The position numbers and the translations under genes were made by a program. The notes under the pieces were generated by a model. That model had not been told where the DNA came from. It did no database searches and was given only the letters and a program-made list of their open reading frames with translations. 13,590 bases of DNA from assembly GCA_002506085.1 (NCBI GenBank), contig DAWV01000002.1, positions 156,658 through 170,247 on the forward strand. The letters are read 5' to 3'. The stretch comes from Methanocorpusculaceae archaeon UBA425 (lineage in GTDB: Archaea; Halobacteriota; Methanomicrobia; Methanomicrobiales; Methanocorpusculaceae). Shown here in pieces: positions 1 through 6,366 of this stretch. Numbering within the stretch: position 1 is the first letter of the stretch; each line of letters opens with the position of its first letter.

Positions 1-50
1 AAACACGGAAAATAAAAAGAATCTGTTGGACTGGATACATGTAGTTCCCT

Positions 51-109
51 CCCCAGCCCCCACACCGAATTCACGGAAATCAACGGAATTCACGAAAAGG
101 GGGCAGGGG
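51..109. repeat. Long C-rich/G-rich hairpin
   Basis: CCCCAGCCCCC at 51-61 can pair with GGGGGCAGGGG at 99-109: 10 of 11 positions pair, the exception being A55 against A105. The 37-base loop contains most of a direct repeat, GAATTCACG at 67-75 and 86-94 (19-base period). The G-rich arm continues as G5-CA-G4-C-G5 to position 115. The hairpin is seen directly; its function is unknown. Confidence 0.6.
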
Positions 110-162
110 CGGGGGTATGAGAGAATATGGGCCGTAATCGAGATGTTTCTGGTATTTTTAGA

Positions 163-211
163 GCAAGTCTATCGACTTGCTCTCCGACTCGCTTCGCTCG
201 CTTGCTCACAA
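163..211 (-). repeat. 49-bp dispersed repeat, left copy
   Basis: This copy matches the reverse complement of 13371-13419 at 48 of 49 positions, the only difference being at 205. It contains a hairpin: AGAGCAAGTC (160-169) pairs perfectly with GACTTGCTCT (174-183) around a TATC loop. An 18-base part (AAGTCTATCGACTTGCTC, 165-182) recurs directly at 210-227 with one change, so the left copy is itself partly tandem with a period of 45 bases. The strand is arbitrary and marks opposite orientation to the right copy. Confidence 0.85.
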
Positions 212-233
212 GTATATCGACTTGCTCGGCTAA

Positions 234-252
234 GGCTGCCCTTCGGGCAGCC
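234..252. repeat. Perfect GGCTGCCC/GGGCAGCC hairpin
   Basis: An 8-bp perfect stem (234-241 with 245-252) closes a three-base TTC loop, which is GAA on the opposite strand. No T-run follows on the + strand, so it is not an obvious terminator. It resembles the GAA-loop hairpins in the repeat block near 13335-13373. Confidence 0.7.
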
Positions 253-293
253 CGCGACCACAGGAGGCATATCCCTCCATTTTGATTGAGAGC

Positions 294-310
294 ACACCGC
301 GTAACTCCTA
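294..310 (-). repeat. 17-bp motif shared with right end, left copy
   Basis: ACACCGCGTAACTCCTA matches the reverse complement of 13239-13255 at 16 of 17 bases. It lies on the gene-proximal side of the 49-bp repeat at both ends of the window, so both motifs probably belong to one longer, diverged element. The sequence TAGGACTTACGC is reminiscent of insertion-sequence terminal repeats, but no transposase is present. Confidence 0.6.
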
Positions 311-435
311 TAATAAAATAGCATTCGGGCAGGAGAGAAAATCCTGTTCAAATTGTGAAGGAGATAGTGCTGGTATTCTTCGATGCAGATAATTTAGAAA
401 ATATCCGGTTAATCTGTATAAGCACTTATTTTTGT

Positions 436-445
436 TCATAAATTA
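436..445 (+). promoter_or_regulatory. TATA-like box before the first HdeD gene
   Basis: TCATAAATTA is centred about 25 bases before the ATG at 465. This fits an archaeal TATA box driving a leaderless or nearly leaderless transcript. No Shine-Dalgarno is visible before 465. Confidence 0.4.
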
Positions 446-464
446 GTTACCTTTATCATCTCAG

Positions 465-1052
465 ATGTATCATTTTCACTGCATGACAAGCGTTATAATT
501 ATTGAGCAGGAGCTCAACCCTAATGCATGGAAGTTTCAGATTCTCAAAGCAGTCATTTTTGTTCTGCTTGGCGTATTCTGTCTGGTGTTTCCCTTCGCAG
601 CCATGAATCTGAGTGCGTATTTAATCGCAATCTTCCTGCTGATTGTATCAATAGCAGCTTTGTTCTCAGGATTTGCCGCCTTCGGCGAGCCGAAATCAAC
701 CTGGTGGGTAATTCTTCTTGGTATAATAGGAATTATTGTGGCTATTGTCTCCTTCGTTAATCCCGAGTTTATGATTACCTTTGGAACAATCATTGTCGGC
801 ATTATTGCACTTCTCTCCGGTATGACTGATATCATCATCGCCTGCAGCCATGGATTGTCTGCAGGTGTCCGTATTCTGACGTTCATTGTAGGACTTCTTG
901 GTCTCCTTGTTGGTTTCCTGTTCCTCTTCTACCCTGCATTTGGTGCAGAGGTTATCGTTATCTTCCTTGGAATCTTCCTGATTGCCGGCGGAATTGCCGC
1001 ACTGATTGAGGGAATTCTGTTCAAGAGAGAGATGAAAGCAATCAATGCCTGA
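465..1052 (+). CDS. HdeD/DUF308-family six-helix membrane protein
   Basis: This 195-residue protein is almost entirely hydrophobic. Six membrane segments lie at roughly residues 25-46, 49-72, 79-98, 103-126, 135-156 and 159-184, with a short polar N-terminus and a basic tail (KREMK). The pattern, including GEPKSTWWVILLG at about 74-86 between helices 2 and 3, is that of the DUF308/HdeD family. That family is named for an E. coli acid-resistance membrane protein, but its molecular activity is unknown. A paralogue with the matching motif GEVKRTWWVIVLG is encoded at 1825-2382 on the other strand. The start at 465 is chosen because a TATA-like box sits at leaderless distance; an alternative ATG at 483 gives the same membrane domain. 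A T-rich stretch follows the stop. Family is confident; cellular role is not. Confidence 0.85.
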   Translation: MYHFHCMTSVIIIEQELNPNAWKFQILKAVIFVLLGVFCLVFPFAAMNLSAYLIAIFLLIVSIAALFSGFAAFGEPKSTWWVILLGIIGIIVAIVSFVNPEFMITFGTIIVGIIALLSGMTDIIIACSHGLSAGVRILTFIVGLLGLLVGFLFLFYPAFGAEVIVIFLGIFLIAGGIAALIEGILFKREMKAINA

Positions 1053-1054
1053 AT

Positions 1055-1067
1055 CTTTTCCTTTTTT
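1055..1067 (+). terminator. T-rich terminator after the HdeD gene
   Basis: TCTTTTCCTTTTTT begins two bases after the stop codon. Archaeal termination commonly uses such T-runs without a hairpin. A new TATA-like sequence follows at 1101-1110, consistent with separate transcription of the next gene. Confidence 0.45.
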
Positions 1068-1100
1068 CAGATAATTATAACCCGGCTCTGATTACCAAGC

Positions 1101-1110
1101 CTTTTATTTT
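1101..1110 (+). promoter_or_regulatory. TATA-like box before the MerR-like gene
   Basis: CTTTTATTTT is centred about 35 bases before the ATG at 1141. This would place transcription start near 1130 and leave a very short leader. Confidence 0.35.
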
Positions 1111-1140
1111 CCCGGCGCAATAGTCTTCTGGAAGAGTACT

Positions 1141-1722
1141 ATGGCGGAGAATACAAAAAAAATTGCCGAGATTGCCGGAATTCTTGGCATTGATGAGAGT
1201 GTCTGCAGGGATATCGCAAAGGAATATGATACGATTCTCCCCTGCAAAAAAATCGGCAGAGTGAATGTCTATGATGACAATATGGTGGACCGGTTCAGAA
1301 AAATCGCCGATCTTCAGGCACAGGGTCTTCCAAAAGAGGTCATCATCCCGGCAATCCGCGGCGGGAAATCTCTTGAAGAGCGGGCATCCGAGGATATGAA
1401 AAAGCTGGGTGTGGATATTGAGAAGGGTCCGGAAAAAACTGTGCCAAAACCCGTGCCAAAACCTATACCAAGATCAGAAATCGAGGAGGAACTTATTCTT
1501 GCGGTCCGCTCGGCTGAATTCAGTGTTACCACTATGGATCACCGGCTTTCTGCCATCCGGGAAAAATCCGAGGCTGATAATGTCGCAATTCTGGATGCCG
1601 TTTCCGCAGTGTCTGTGGAGGTTGCCGAACTTAAGAATCAGGTCCATTCCCTTTGGGACCAGATTGCAAGCCTGGAAAAATATCTGCGTGAAGCACAAAG
1701 GAAACCCTATTGGAAACGCTGA
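1141..1722 (+). CDS. MerR-like HTH protein with C-terminal coiled coil
   Basis: The protein has 193 residues. Residues about 5-75 read as a MerR-type winged helix-turn-helix: an IAEIAGILGID start, a conserved-looking GRVNVYDDNMVDRFRKIADLQ segment, then GLPKEVI. This suggests DNA binding. A charged stretch (76-97) is followed by a proline-lysine linker with a PKPVPKPIP repeat (102-110); the DNA repeats GTGCCAAAACC at 1441 and 1453. Residues about 113-187 are predicted helical with heptad-like spacing (VSVEVAELKNQVHSLWDQIASLEKYL), so probably a dimerising coiled coil. No ligand- or metal-binding cysteine signature is obvious. The layout recalls HTH-plus-coiled-coil proteins such as bacterial RacA more than a classic metal sensor, by architecture only. 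It lies between two HdeD paralogues, which it might regulate; that is inference. Confidence 0.75.
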   Translation: MAENTKKIAEIAGILGIDESVCRDIAKEYDTILPCKKIGRVNVYDDNMVDRFRKIADLQAQGLPKEVIIPAIRGGKSLEERASEDMKKLGVDIEKGPEKTVPKPVPKPIPRSEIEEELILAVRSAEFSVTTMDHRLSAIREKSEADNVAILDAVSAVSVEVAELKNQVHSLWDQIASLEKYLREAQRKPYWKR

Positions 1723-1796
1723 TTTTTCAGGGAATATATTTTTTTCGTGTGTATATGTACACCTGATATCCAGAACTGGAAATATAATCTGCACTA

Positions 1797-1803
1797 AAAA
1801 AAG
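1797..1803 (-). terminator. T-run ending the minus-strand HdeD gene
   Basis: Read on the minus strand, a run of seven T residues lies about 22 bases after the stop of the 1825-2382 gene. A separate T-run on the + strand at about 1740-1746 could end the converging 1141-1722 gene. Confidence 0.4.
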
Positions 1804-1824
1804 ATTGAGTGTGGTTTTCAAAGA

Positions 1825-2382
1825 TTATTCTGTTTTTTTACCGGCACACTTCAGTCCGAATGCCTCGATAATTGCGACCAGACCAAATGCAAAGAAGAAG
1901 ATACCTCCGACCTGAGCCAGTGTGAGAGCCGAGAGGAGCGGTTTCAGCATGAATATGATACCAAGGGCAATGCCGAGAATACCTGAAATTGCGACTAATA
2001 CCCGGTTAATCTGTCCGGATTTACCCATGATTGCCAGAGCAAGGTCGGTAACTCCTCCGACTAAAGCCGCGGCGGCGATGAAATACATCGTATAGACGAG
2101 CATCATTCCCGGGAAAATAATCATCATTATCCCGAGAAGAATAGCGAGAATACCAAGGACAATTACCCACCATGTGCGTTTTACCTCGCCGAAGAAGGTT
2201 GTTCCGGAAGTCAGGAGGGCAATTCCGATAAAAATCAGGAAAACCACAAGAAGGGTTTCACCGACAATTACTGTTGCAAAGGTGAAAATCATCATCAGAA
2301 TACCGAGGATGATCATCAGAATGCCTTTTGCGAGCAGCGACCCGAAGGGGTTCCCACAGGCTGGGCATGAATTTTCAGTCAT
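1825..2382 (-). CDS. HdeD/DUF308 membrane protein with N-terminal CxxC
   Basis: This 185-residue protein has six hydrophobic segments at about residues 17-39, 44-63, 70-91, 96-119, 127-146 and 155-175. It carries the HdeD/DUF308 signature GEVKRTWWVIVLG (65-77), shared with the 465-1052 product. It differs by a short N-terminal SCPACGNPFG (C6, C9), which looks like half of a zinc ribbon; two chains could supply a full four-cysteine site (inference). A very similar string, CALCGTPFG, occurs in the zinc ribbon of the divergently encoded 626-residue protein, hinting at a shared partner or common origin. ATTTAATA on the minus strand (2408-2415) lies about 30 bases before the start, so the mRNA is probably leaderless. 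Function is unknown beyond the family's loose link to membrane stress. Confidence 0.85.
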   Translation of the reverse strand: MTENSCPACGNPFGSLLAKGILMIILGILMMIFTFATVIVGETLLVVFLIFIGIALLTSGTTFFGEVKRTWWVIVLGILAILLGIMMIIFPGMMLVYTMYFIAAAALVGGVTDLALAIMGKSGQINRVLVAISGILGIALGIIFMLKPLLSALTLAQVGGIFFFAFGLVAIIEAFGLKCAGKKTE

Positions 2383-2407
2383 ATTATCCAGATATACACG
2401 CGAAAGG

Positions 2408-2415
2408 TATTAAAT
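2408..2415 (-). promoter_or_regulatory. TATA-like box for the minus-strand HdeD gene
   Basis: ATTTAATA on the minus strand is centred about 30 bases before the ATG at 2382. It shares a 95-base divergent intergenic region with the promoter of the 2478 gene, so the two could be co-regulated. Confidence 0.4.
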
Positions 2416-2437
2416 CATCGTATCTTATTTTGACATG

Positions 2438-2445
2438 TATAAATA
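2438..2445 (+). promoter_or_regulatory. Strong TATA box before the PH/Yip1 gene
   Basis: TATAAATA is close to the archaeal TATA consensus and is centred about 36 bases before the ATG at 2478. It predicts transcription start near 2468 and a leader of about 10 bases. Confidence 0.55.
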
Positions 2446-2477
2446 GTTATAAGTAAAAACAGTTTACATCAAAATTC

Positions 2478-4358
2478 ATGTCTCCTTTTGAAATGCATGC
2501 ACACGAAGTTCAGCATTACGCTTCCCCGGTGCTGGTAAAGAACCGGCAGTATCTTGCGACTCTTACGAGTGAACGTCTAATAATCGAAGGAGGGTCATCG
2601 GACCGCGAGTTCAGGATTAGCAGCATTCTTTCCGCCCGTCCGTGTGATCTGGGCAATCATGAACCGGGTCTCATGCTTGTTATTTCGACGCCTTCAGGGC
2701 AGAAAGAAATGATATGGGGATTTCCGGTCGGGGATGTTTTTAAGACAGGAGAGCAGGGAGCATGGATAGAACATATCGGAGAGGTTATTGGGGATAAACC
2801 GTTTGCCGTTCCGGGAGATGGCCGGGCGGCTCCGGCACGGAGTGCAGAACCGGTCAGGGAGATTAACGTCCGCCCGCCCACGGGGGTTCCGGAGAATATA
2901 GCACGGCCCGAATTCATTGCCGGCGAGTCGGTTATTATCGAAACCGCAGGTGTCCGGGTCAAGCAGACATTTTATACCCTCTATCTTACGAACGTGCGCC
3001 TGATTATGCAGAATAATACCGGCAAAATCGGGCGGGAATTTGCCATTGCAGAACTGAGGGATGCTGCCGAATTCGTGAGTGAAGGCGGCGAACCGTCGAT
3101 TGCGATTTCGGTCGGTTTTCAGTCCGGCGCAAAACAGATGGTGCTTTCTTTTCCAAAGGAGTCCGCCCGCGATGCCTGGATGCGTGAATTAAGGGCTGTT
3201 CTTCCGGTAAGAATGCCGCTCATTTCCGCCGCTCCCGAGCAGGCGACTGCTGCCTGTGCGGGGAATTTCGTTCCGGATGCAGGTGAGAGGCTTCTTGTTT
3301 CGACCGAAGGCGTCCGGATTAAACGGACGTTTGTTACTCTGCATCTGACGGGCACCAGATTTGTTATTGAGGGTAAGACCGGGATTCTGGGGGAGTTTGC
3401 CATCAGCACGCTGAAGCGTGCAAATCGTCTTGCGGGCGAGGTTGGCGAGCCGGGAATCGCTCTTTTAATCGGCGGGCGTGACGGGGAGAAGGAGATGCAT
3501 CTTTTGTTTCCGTCTATGCCGGACCGTGAGCAGTGGATCGGGAAGCTGGGCGAGTTTCTTCCAGAAGAGCAGACCCCGGTGTATATGCCGGAGACAAAGC
3601 AGTATACGGTGACGACGGTTACTCCCCCTTCGTTAAGGAATACGCAGGATAAGTATTGTCATGCGTGCGGGGCACGGAATCATGTGGATGCCGAGAATTG
3701 TGCTCTTTGCGGGACGCCGTTCGGCGGGGGCCTTGTCCCGTCTGATGAACATTCCGGCAGGTCTGCCCGCCGGGAAAAACGCGGGCGTCCGGAGAAGCGG
3801 GCGAAGTCCCCGTATAACGGTGGAGTTATCGGGTTTGTTACCCGTCCGTCTGATGCGTTTTCCTATTATATGCGTGAGACGCCGAGGGATGCTGTCGGGA
3901 TGTTTCTTTTGTCGGGGGCTCTATGGGCAGTTATCTCCGTTCTGCTGATTGCGTATGTGGTGCCGGTTGTTCTGAAGCTTTCTCTTGAGAATTTCCCGTT
4001 GTTTTTGTCGCTGCAGAGTAATCTTCTGCTTCTGGTCTTTTTCGTGCTGATTCTGTATGTCATATGGCTCGTGTGCGTGATGATGAGGGCAGTAATTACG
4101 GGAATCGTTGCACGGGTATGTGAGCCGGAAGTGAAGTTTTCCGAGATTATGGCGATCGTTATGCGGAGTTCGCTTTCATATGCGGTAATTGGCTGGATTC
4201 CGATTATCGGGATGTTTGCGGCAAGTATCTGGTCGGCCGTTGTCACCTGGAAGGGACTAGTGGTCGGGCAGAATATGAGGGCCGGGCAGGCTGCGGTTTC
4301 CGCGCTGCTCGGACTGGTGCTGATTTATGTGCTGCTCTTCGCGGCAGGTTCGATTTAG
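2478..4358 (+). CDS. Triple PH/GRAM-like, zinc-ribbon, Yip1-like membrane protein
   Basis: The 626-residue protein has three related N-terminal repeats at about residues 10-104, 146-243 and 266-362. Repeats 2 and 3 align clearly (GESVIIETAGVRVKQTF against GERLLVSTEGVRIKRTF; FPKESARDAWMRELRAVLP against FPSMPDREQWIGKLGEFLP). Repeat 1 is more diverged. The strand-rich pattern with a final W-containing helix resembles PH/GRAM-like folds. A zinc ribbon follows (C394, C397, C408, C411), then a basic linker (428-443, RREKRGRPEKR). Residues about 447-626 form a membrane domain with about five hydrophobic segments (474-499, 509-533, 535-547, 564-588, 604-623), fitting the Yip1 family. It probably sits in the membrane with the repeats in the cytoplasm, perhaps as a lipid- or protein-binding scaffold (inference). 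It is likely co-transcribed with the surface protein 8 bases downstream. Domain calls are by eye; function is unknown. Confidence 0.75.
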   Translation: MSPFEMHAHEVQHYASPVLVKNRQYLATLTSERLIIEGGSSDREFRISSILSARPCDLGNHEPGLMLVISTPSGQKEMIWGFPVGDVFKTGEQGAWIEHIGEVIGDKPFAVPGDGRAAPARSAEPVREINVRPPTGVPENIARPEFIAGESVIIETAGVRVKQTFYTLYLTNVRLIMQNNTGKIGREFAIAELRDAAEFVSEGGEPSIAISVGFQSGAKQMVLSFPKESARDAWMRELRAVLPVRMPLISAAPEQATAACAGNFVPDAGERLLVSTEGVRIKRTFVTLHLTGTRFVIEGKTGILGEFAISTLKRANRLAGEVGEPGIALLIGGRDGEKEMHLLFPSMPDREQWIGKLGEFLPEEQTPVYMPETKQYTVTTVTPPSLRNTQDKYCHACGARNHVDAENCALCGTPFGGGLVPSDEHSGRSARREKRGRPEKRAKSPYNGGVIGFVTRPSDAFSYYMRETPRDAVGMFLLSGALWAVISVLLIAYVVPVVLKLSLENFPLFLSLQSNLLLLVFFVLILYVIWLVCVMMRAVITGIVARVCEPEVKFSEIMAIVMRSSLSYAVIGWIPIIGMFAASIWSAVVTWKGLVVGQNMRAGQAAVSALLGLVLIYVLLFAAGSI

Positions 4359-4363
4359 GAGGA
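4357..4363 (+). promoter_or_regulatory. Strong Shine-Dalgarno for the PKD gene
   Basis: AGGAGG overlaps the end of the preceding stop codon and lies about 4-5 bases before the ATG at 4367. It fixes that start and indicates translation from a shared mRNA with the 2478-4358 gene. Confidence 0.7.
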
Positions 4364-4366
4364 AAA

Positions 4367-6121
4367 ATGATTATAAGACAATGTATTCTGGTGCTTCTCG
4401 CGATTTTCATGATAATGGGATGCGTGGGGGCGGTGAGTGCGACAAACATAGATTCTGTAATTATTTCTGGGATTACCATTCCTATAGCTGGAGCTGAGCC
4501 AATAAATTCTATACCAACTGTTAGTCCAACTGCTAATATATCAACGGTAAATTCCATTACCTGGGAAAAAGATGATGGCACATCTGTTGGCGCAACTTTT
4601 GACTATGCTACTATTTACAAAGCAAATTTTACCGTATCAGCTGCTGAAAATGATCTATTTGTAGTAAATACTCAAGTGTCTGCGAGTGATAGTACTTCGA
4701 GAGTACTTTCTCTGGAAGAAGATGGTAAAAAAGCTAGAATTATCATTACCTATCCAGTTACAGAATCTCGTACATCAACAAATGTATCTTCTGTAAGTGT
4801 TACCGGCATTTCTGCTCCGATTGCCGGAGAAACGCCAGTTTCATCTGCTTCCGTAATAAGTTACCCCCCTGGAAAAGTTGTAGCAACCACAACAGTTTCC
4901 TGGGAATATGAAAATGGAACGGGCGTAACTGGCAATTTTGGATACGGCACTGCCTATAAGGCAAATATCACGTTATCTGCAGAAGGGGGTTACACATTCA
5001 ATTCTTCTACAACGTTTAACGTAGTGAATGCATCTGATTCGTCACCTGATTTAAAATCAGAATGTACCAAAGCAGTAATCACCTGTACATATCCTGCAAC
5101 ATTAGCTGCACCATCAACCACAAAGAACATTACTTCGGTTGACATCACCTTAACCTCTCCTCAAACCGGAGTTTCCCCGTCAAGATCTGTTTCTGCAGTT
5201 TCCAGCCCGATGGATGGGGTAGGAATTCCCGTCCTTACCTGGAGTTCATCTCCGGATGTATTCGCAGGAGATACGTATTATACCGCCTCCGTGGTTATTC
5301 CGGTAGCTGATGGACATATATTCACAAGCTCGACCACCGCGAAAATCAATGGACATACGGGAACAATCAAATCGCGGTCAAGCACAAGTATGACCGTAAA
5401 CTACACATTTGAAAAAACTTCGTCTTCCCTCCTCCCGACCATCACGCTTTCGACGAACGTTACCTCGGGAACATTACCATTAACGGTGAAATTTACCTAT
5501 GCCGTAGAAAACTCCACCTCAACCACATGGACTTACGGTGATGGTTCGTCGGAGACTCTCCAGTATCTGGGTAGTCATCTCACGCACACATACACGACGG
5601 CAGGAACCTACACAGCTAATCTCACCGCCATGAATGCCAATGGAACCGTCTACAAATCTGTTAACATCACTGTCAACAAAGTAGGACTCAACGCTGCTTT
5701 TACCGCATCACCCGGATCCGGCACTGCCCCGTTGAAAGTCTGGTTTACCGACACCTCTGCAGGTTCTCCGACCACATGGTTATGGGACTTTGGCGGACTC
5801 GGATCCTCGACCCTGAAGAACCCGTCATTCACATTTACAACTGCCGGGAATTATATTGTTAAACTGACCGTCATTGACGGAACAGGGGCTGCCGATATCT
5901 ATTCCAAAGTAATAACCGTAAATGCCCCGGTTATCACGTCAACCTCAACCCCTGCACCGACCGATACCTCCTCCTCCCTCTCGATGTCTTATGGAACCGG
6001 AAATATCACCTCTCTCATTCCTGCCCCGCTCGACGTAATTAAAGAGTTCATCCGGCTCTTCTATACCCTGCTTGATATGGAGAACTACGCGGGTCTGAGC
6101 AATCAGACAAATACTGTCTGA
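4367..6121 (+). CDS. Secreted surface protein, Ig-like repeats and two PKD domains
   Basis: The protein has 584 residues. Residues 1-26 form a signal peptide (basic start, hydrophobic core, probable cleavage after AVSA). A cysteine at 19 after IMG leaves a lipoprotein possible but less likely. Three related repeats follow at about 27-130, 139-243 and 254-348, with the shared pattern N-x-S-V-x-ITG-x-APIAG-x-P, a central W, then GTAYKANITLSAEGGYTF and a YP/YTF end. They resemble Ig-like repeats of bacterial surface proteins. Two PKD domains follow (about 357-436 and 442-519) with TWTYGDGS and WLWDFGG cores and THTYTTAGTYT / FTFTTAGNYI strands. A Thr/Ser/Pro linker (523-537) leads to a short C-terminal helix (553-571). 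No membrane anchor or PGF-type sorting motif is seen, so attachment is unclear. Many N-x-S/T sites suggest glycosylation. It probably acts in adhesion or envelope structure and is likely in an operon with the Yip1-like gene. Confidence 0.85.
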   Translation: MIIRQCILVLLAIFMIMGCVGAVSATNIDSVIISGITIPIAGAEPINSIPTVSPTANISTVNSITWEKDDGTSVGATFDYATIYKANFTVSAAENDLFVVNTQVSASDSTSRVLSLEEDGKKARIIITYPVTESRTSTNVSSVSVTGISAPIAGETPVSSASVISYPPGKVVATTTVSWEYENGTGVTGNFGYGTAYKANITLSAEGGYTFNSSTTFNVVNASDSSPDLKSECTKAVITCTYPATLAAPSTTKNITSVDITLTSPQTGVSPSRSVSAVSSPMDGVGIPVLTWSSSPDVFAGDTYYTASVVIPVADGHIFTSSTTAKINGHTGTIKSRSSTSMTVNYTFEKTSSSLLPTITLSTNVTSGTLPLTVKFTYAVENSTSTTWTYGDGSSETLQYLGSHLTHTYTTAGTYTANLTAMNANGTVYKSVNITVNKVGLNAAFTASPGSGTAPLKVWFTDTSAGSPTTWLWDFGGLGSSTLKNPSFTFTTAGNYIVKLTVIDGTGAADIYSKVITVNAPVITSTSTPAPTDTSSSLSMSYGTGNITSLIPAPLDVIKEFIRLFYTLLDMENYAGLSNQTNTV

Positions 6122-6187
6122 GGGATACCCCCGGACTCGTTCTTATTTCTGTCCGGCGGCAGCATGATTTCGGGTGTACTAAATCCG

Positions 6188-6207
6188 CATGAAATCTGAT
6201 TTTCATG
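6188..6207. repeat. Small hairpin in 245-base intergenic region
   Basis: CATGAAA (6188-6194) pairs perfectly with TTTCATG (6201-6207) around a six-base loop, about 65 bases after the PKD gene stop. A loosely T/C-rich stretch follows. It may be a processing or termination element. The rest of 6122-6366 shows only the promoter of the next gene. Confidence 0.3.
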
Positions 6208-6320
6208 TCTGCCTTCTTCTCCATACTCCCGTATCTCATCTTTTCCGGAGTTCCACCCCGATTATCCTGTTTTTACTTTAGGAATGATTAGTTCATAATA
6301 AATAACTGCCTAATAACATA

Positions 6321-6330
6321 AGTAAATATA
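6321..6330 (+). promoter_or_regulatory. TATA-like box before msrAB
   Basis: AGTAAATATA is centred about 41 bases before the ATG at 6367, predicting a leader of about 14 bases. That leader would include AGGA (6356-6359), a weak Shine-Dalgarno seven bases before the ATG. Confidence 0.4.
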
Positions 6331-6366
6331 TTCAACCCTCATAGAATATCCAAATAGGATAAAATC

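Larger units (their letters stand above)
1..464. other. Non-coding, hairpin- and repeat-rich left end
   Basis: No convincing gene is present. An open frame at 26-289 exists, but its translation is low-complexity and runs through palindromic DNA. The stretch holds, in order, a C-rich/G-rich inverted repeat (51-109), a 49-bp repeat also found inverted at the right end (163-211), a perfect GGCTGCCC hairpin (234-252), a short GGAGG/CCTCC hairpin (263-278), and a 17-bp motif shared with the right end (294-310). It ends in the AT-rich promoter region of the following gene. Two nested short inverted repeats lie at 366-371/421-426 (AGTGCT/AGCACT) and 386-390/412-416 (CAGAT/ATCTG), and may be chance. 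Confidence 0.75.

Noticed and set aside
26..289. Open reading frame of 87 residues on the + strand
   Set aside because: It runs through the G/C hairpin and palindromic repeat block, has a low-complexity, arginine/leucine-rich translation, and has no promoter or Shine-Dalgarno.
402..2017. Shared CCGGTTAATCTGT near 404-416 and 2002-2014
   Set aside because: It is a 13-base match between an intergenic and a coding segment without longer similarity; chance is likely.
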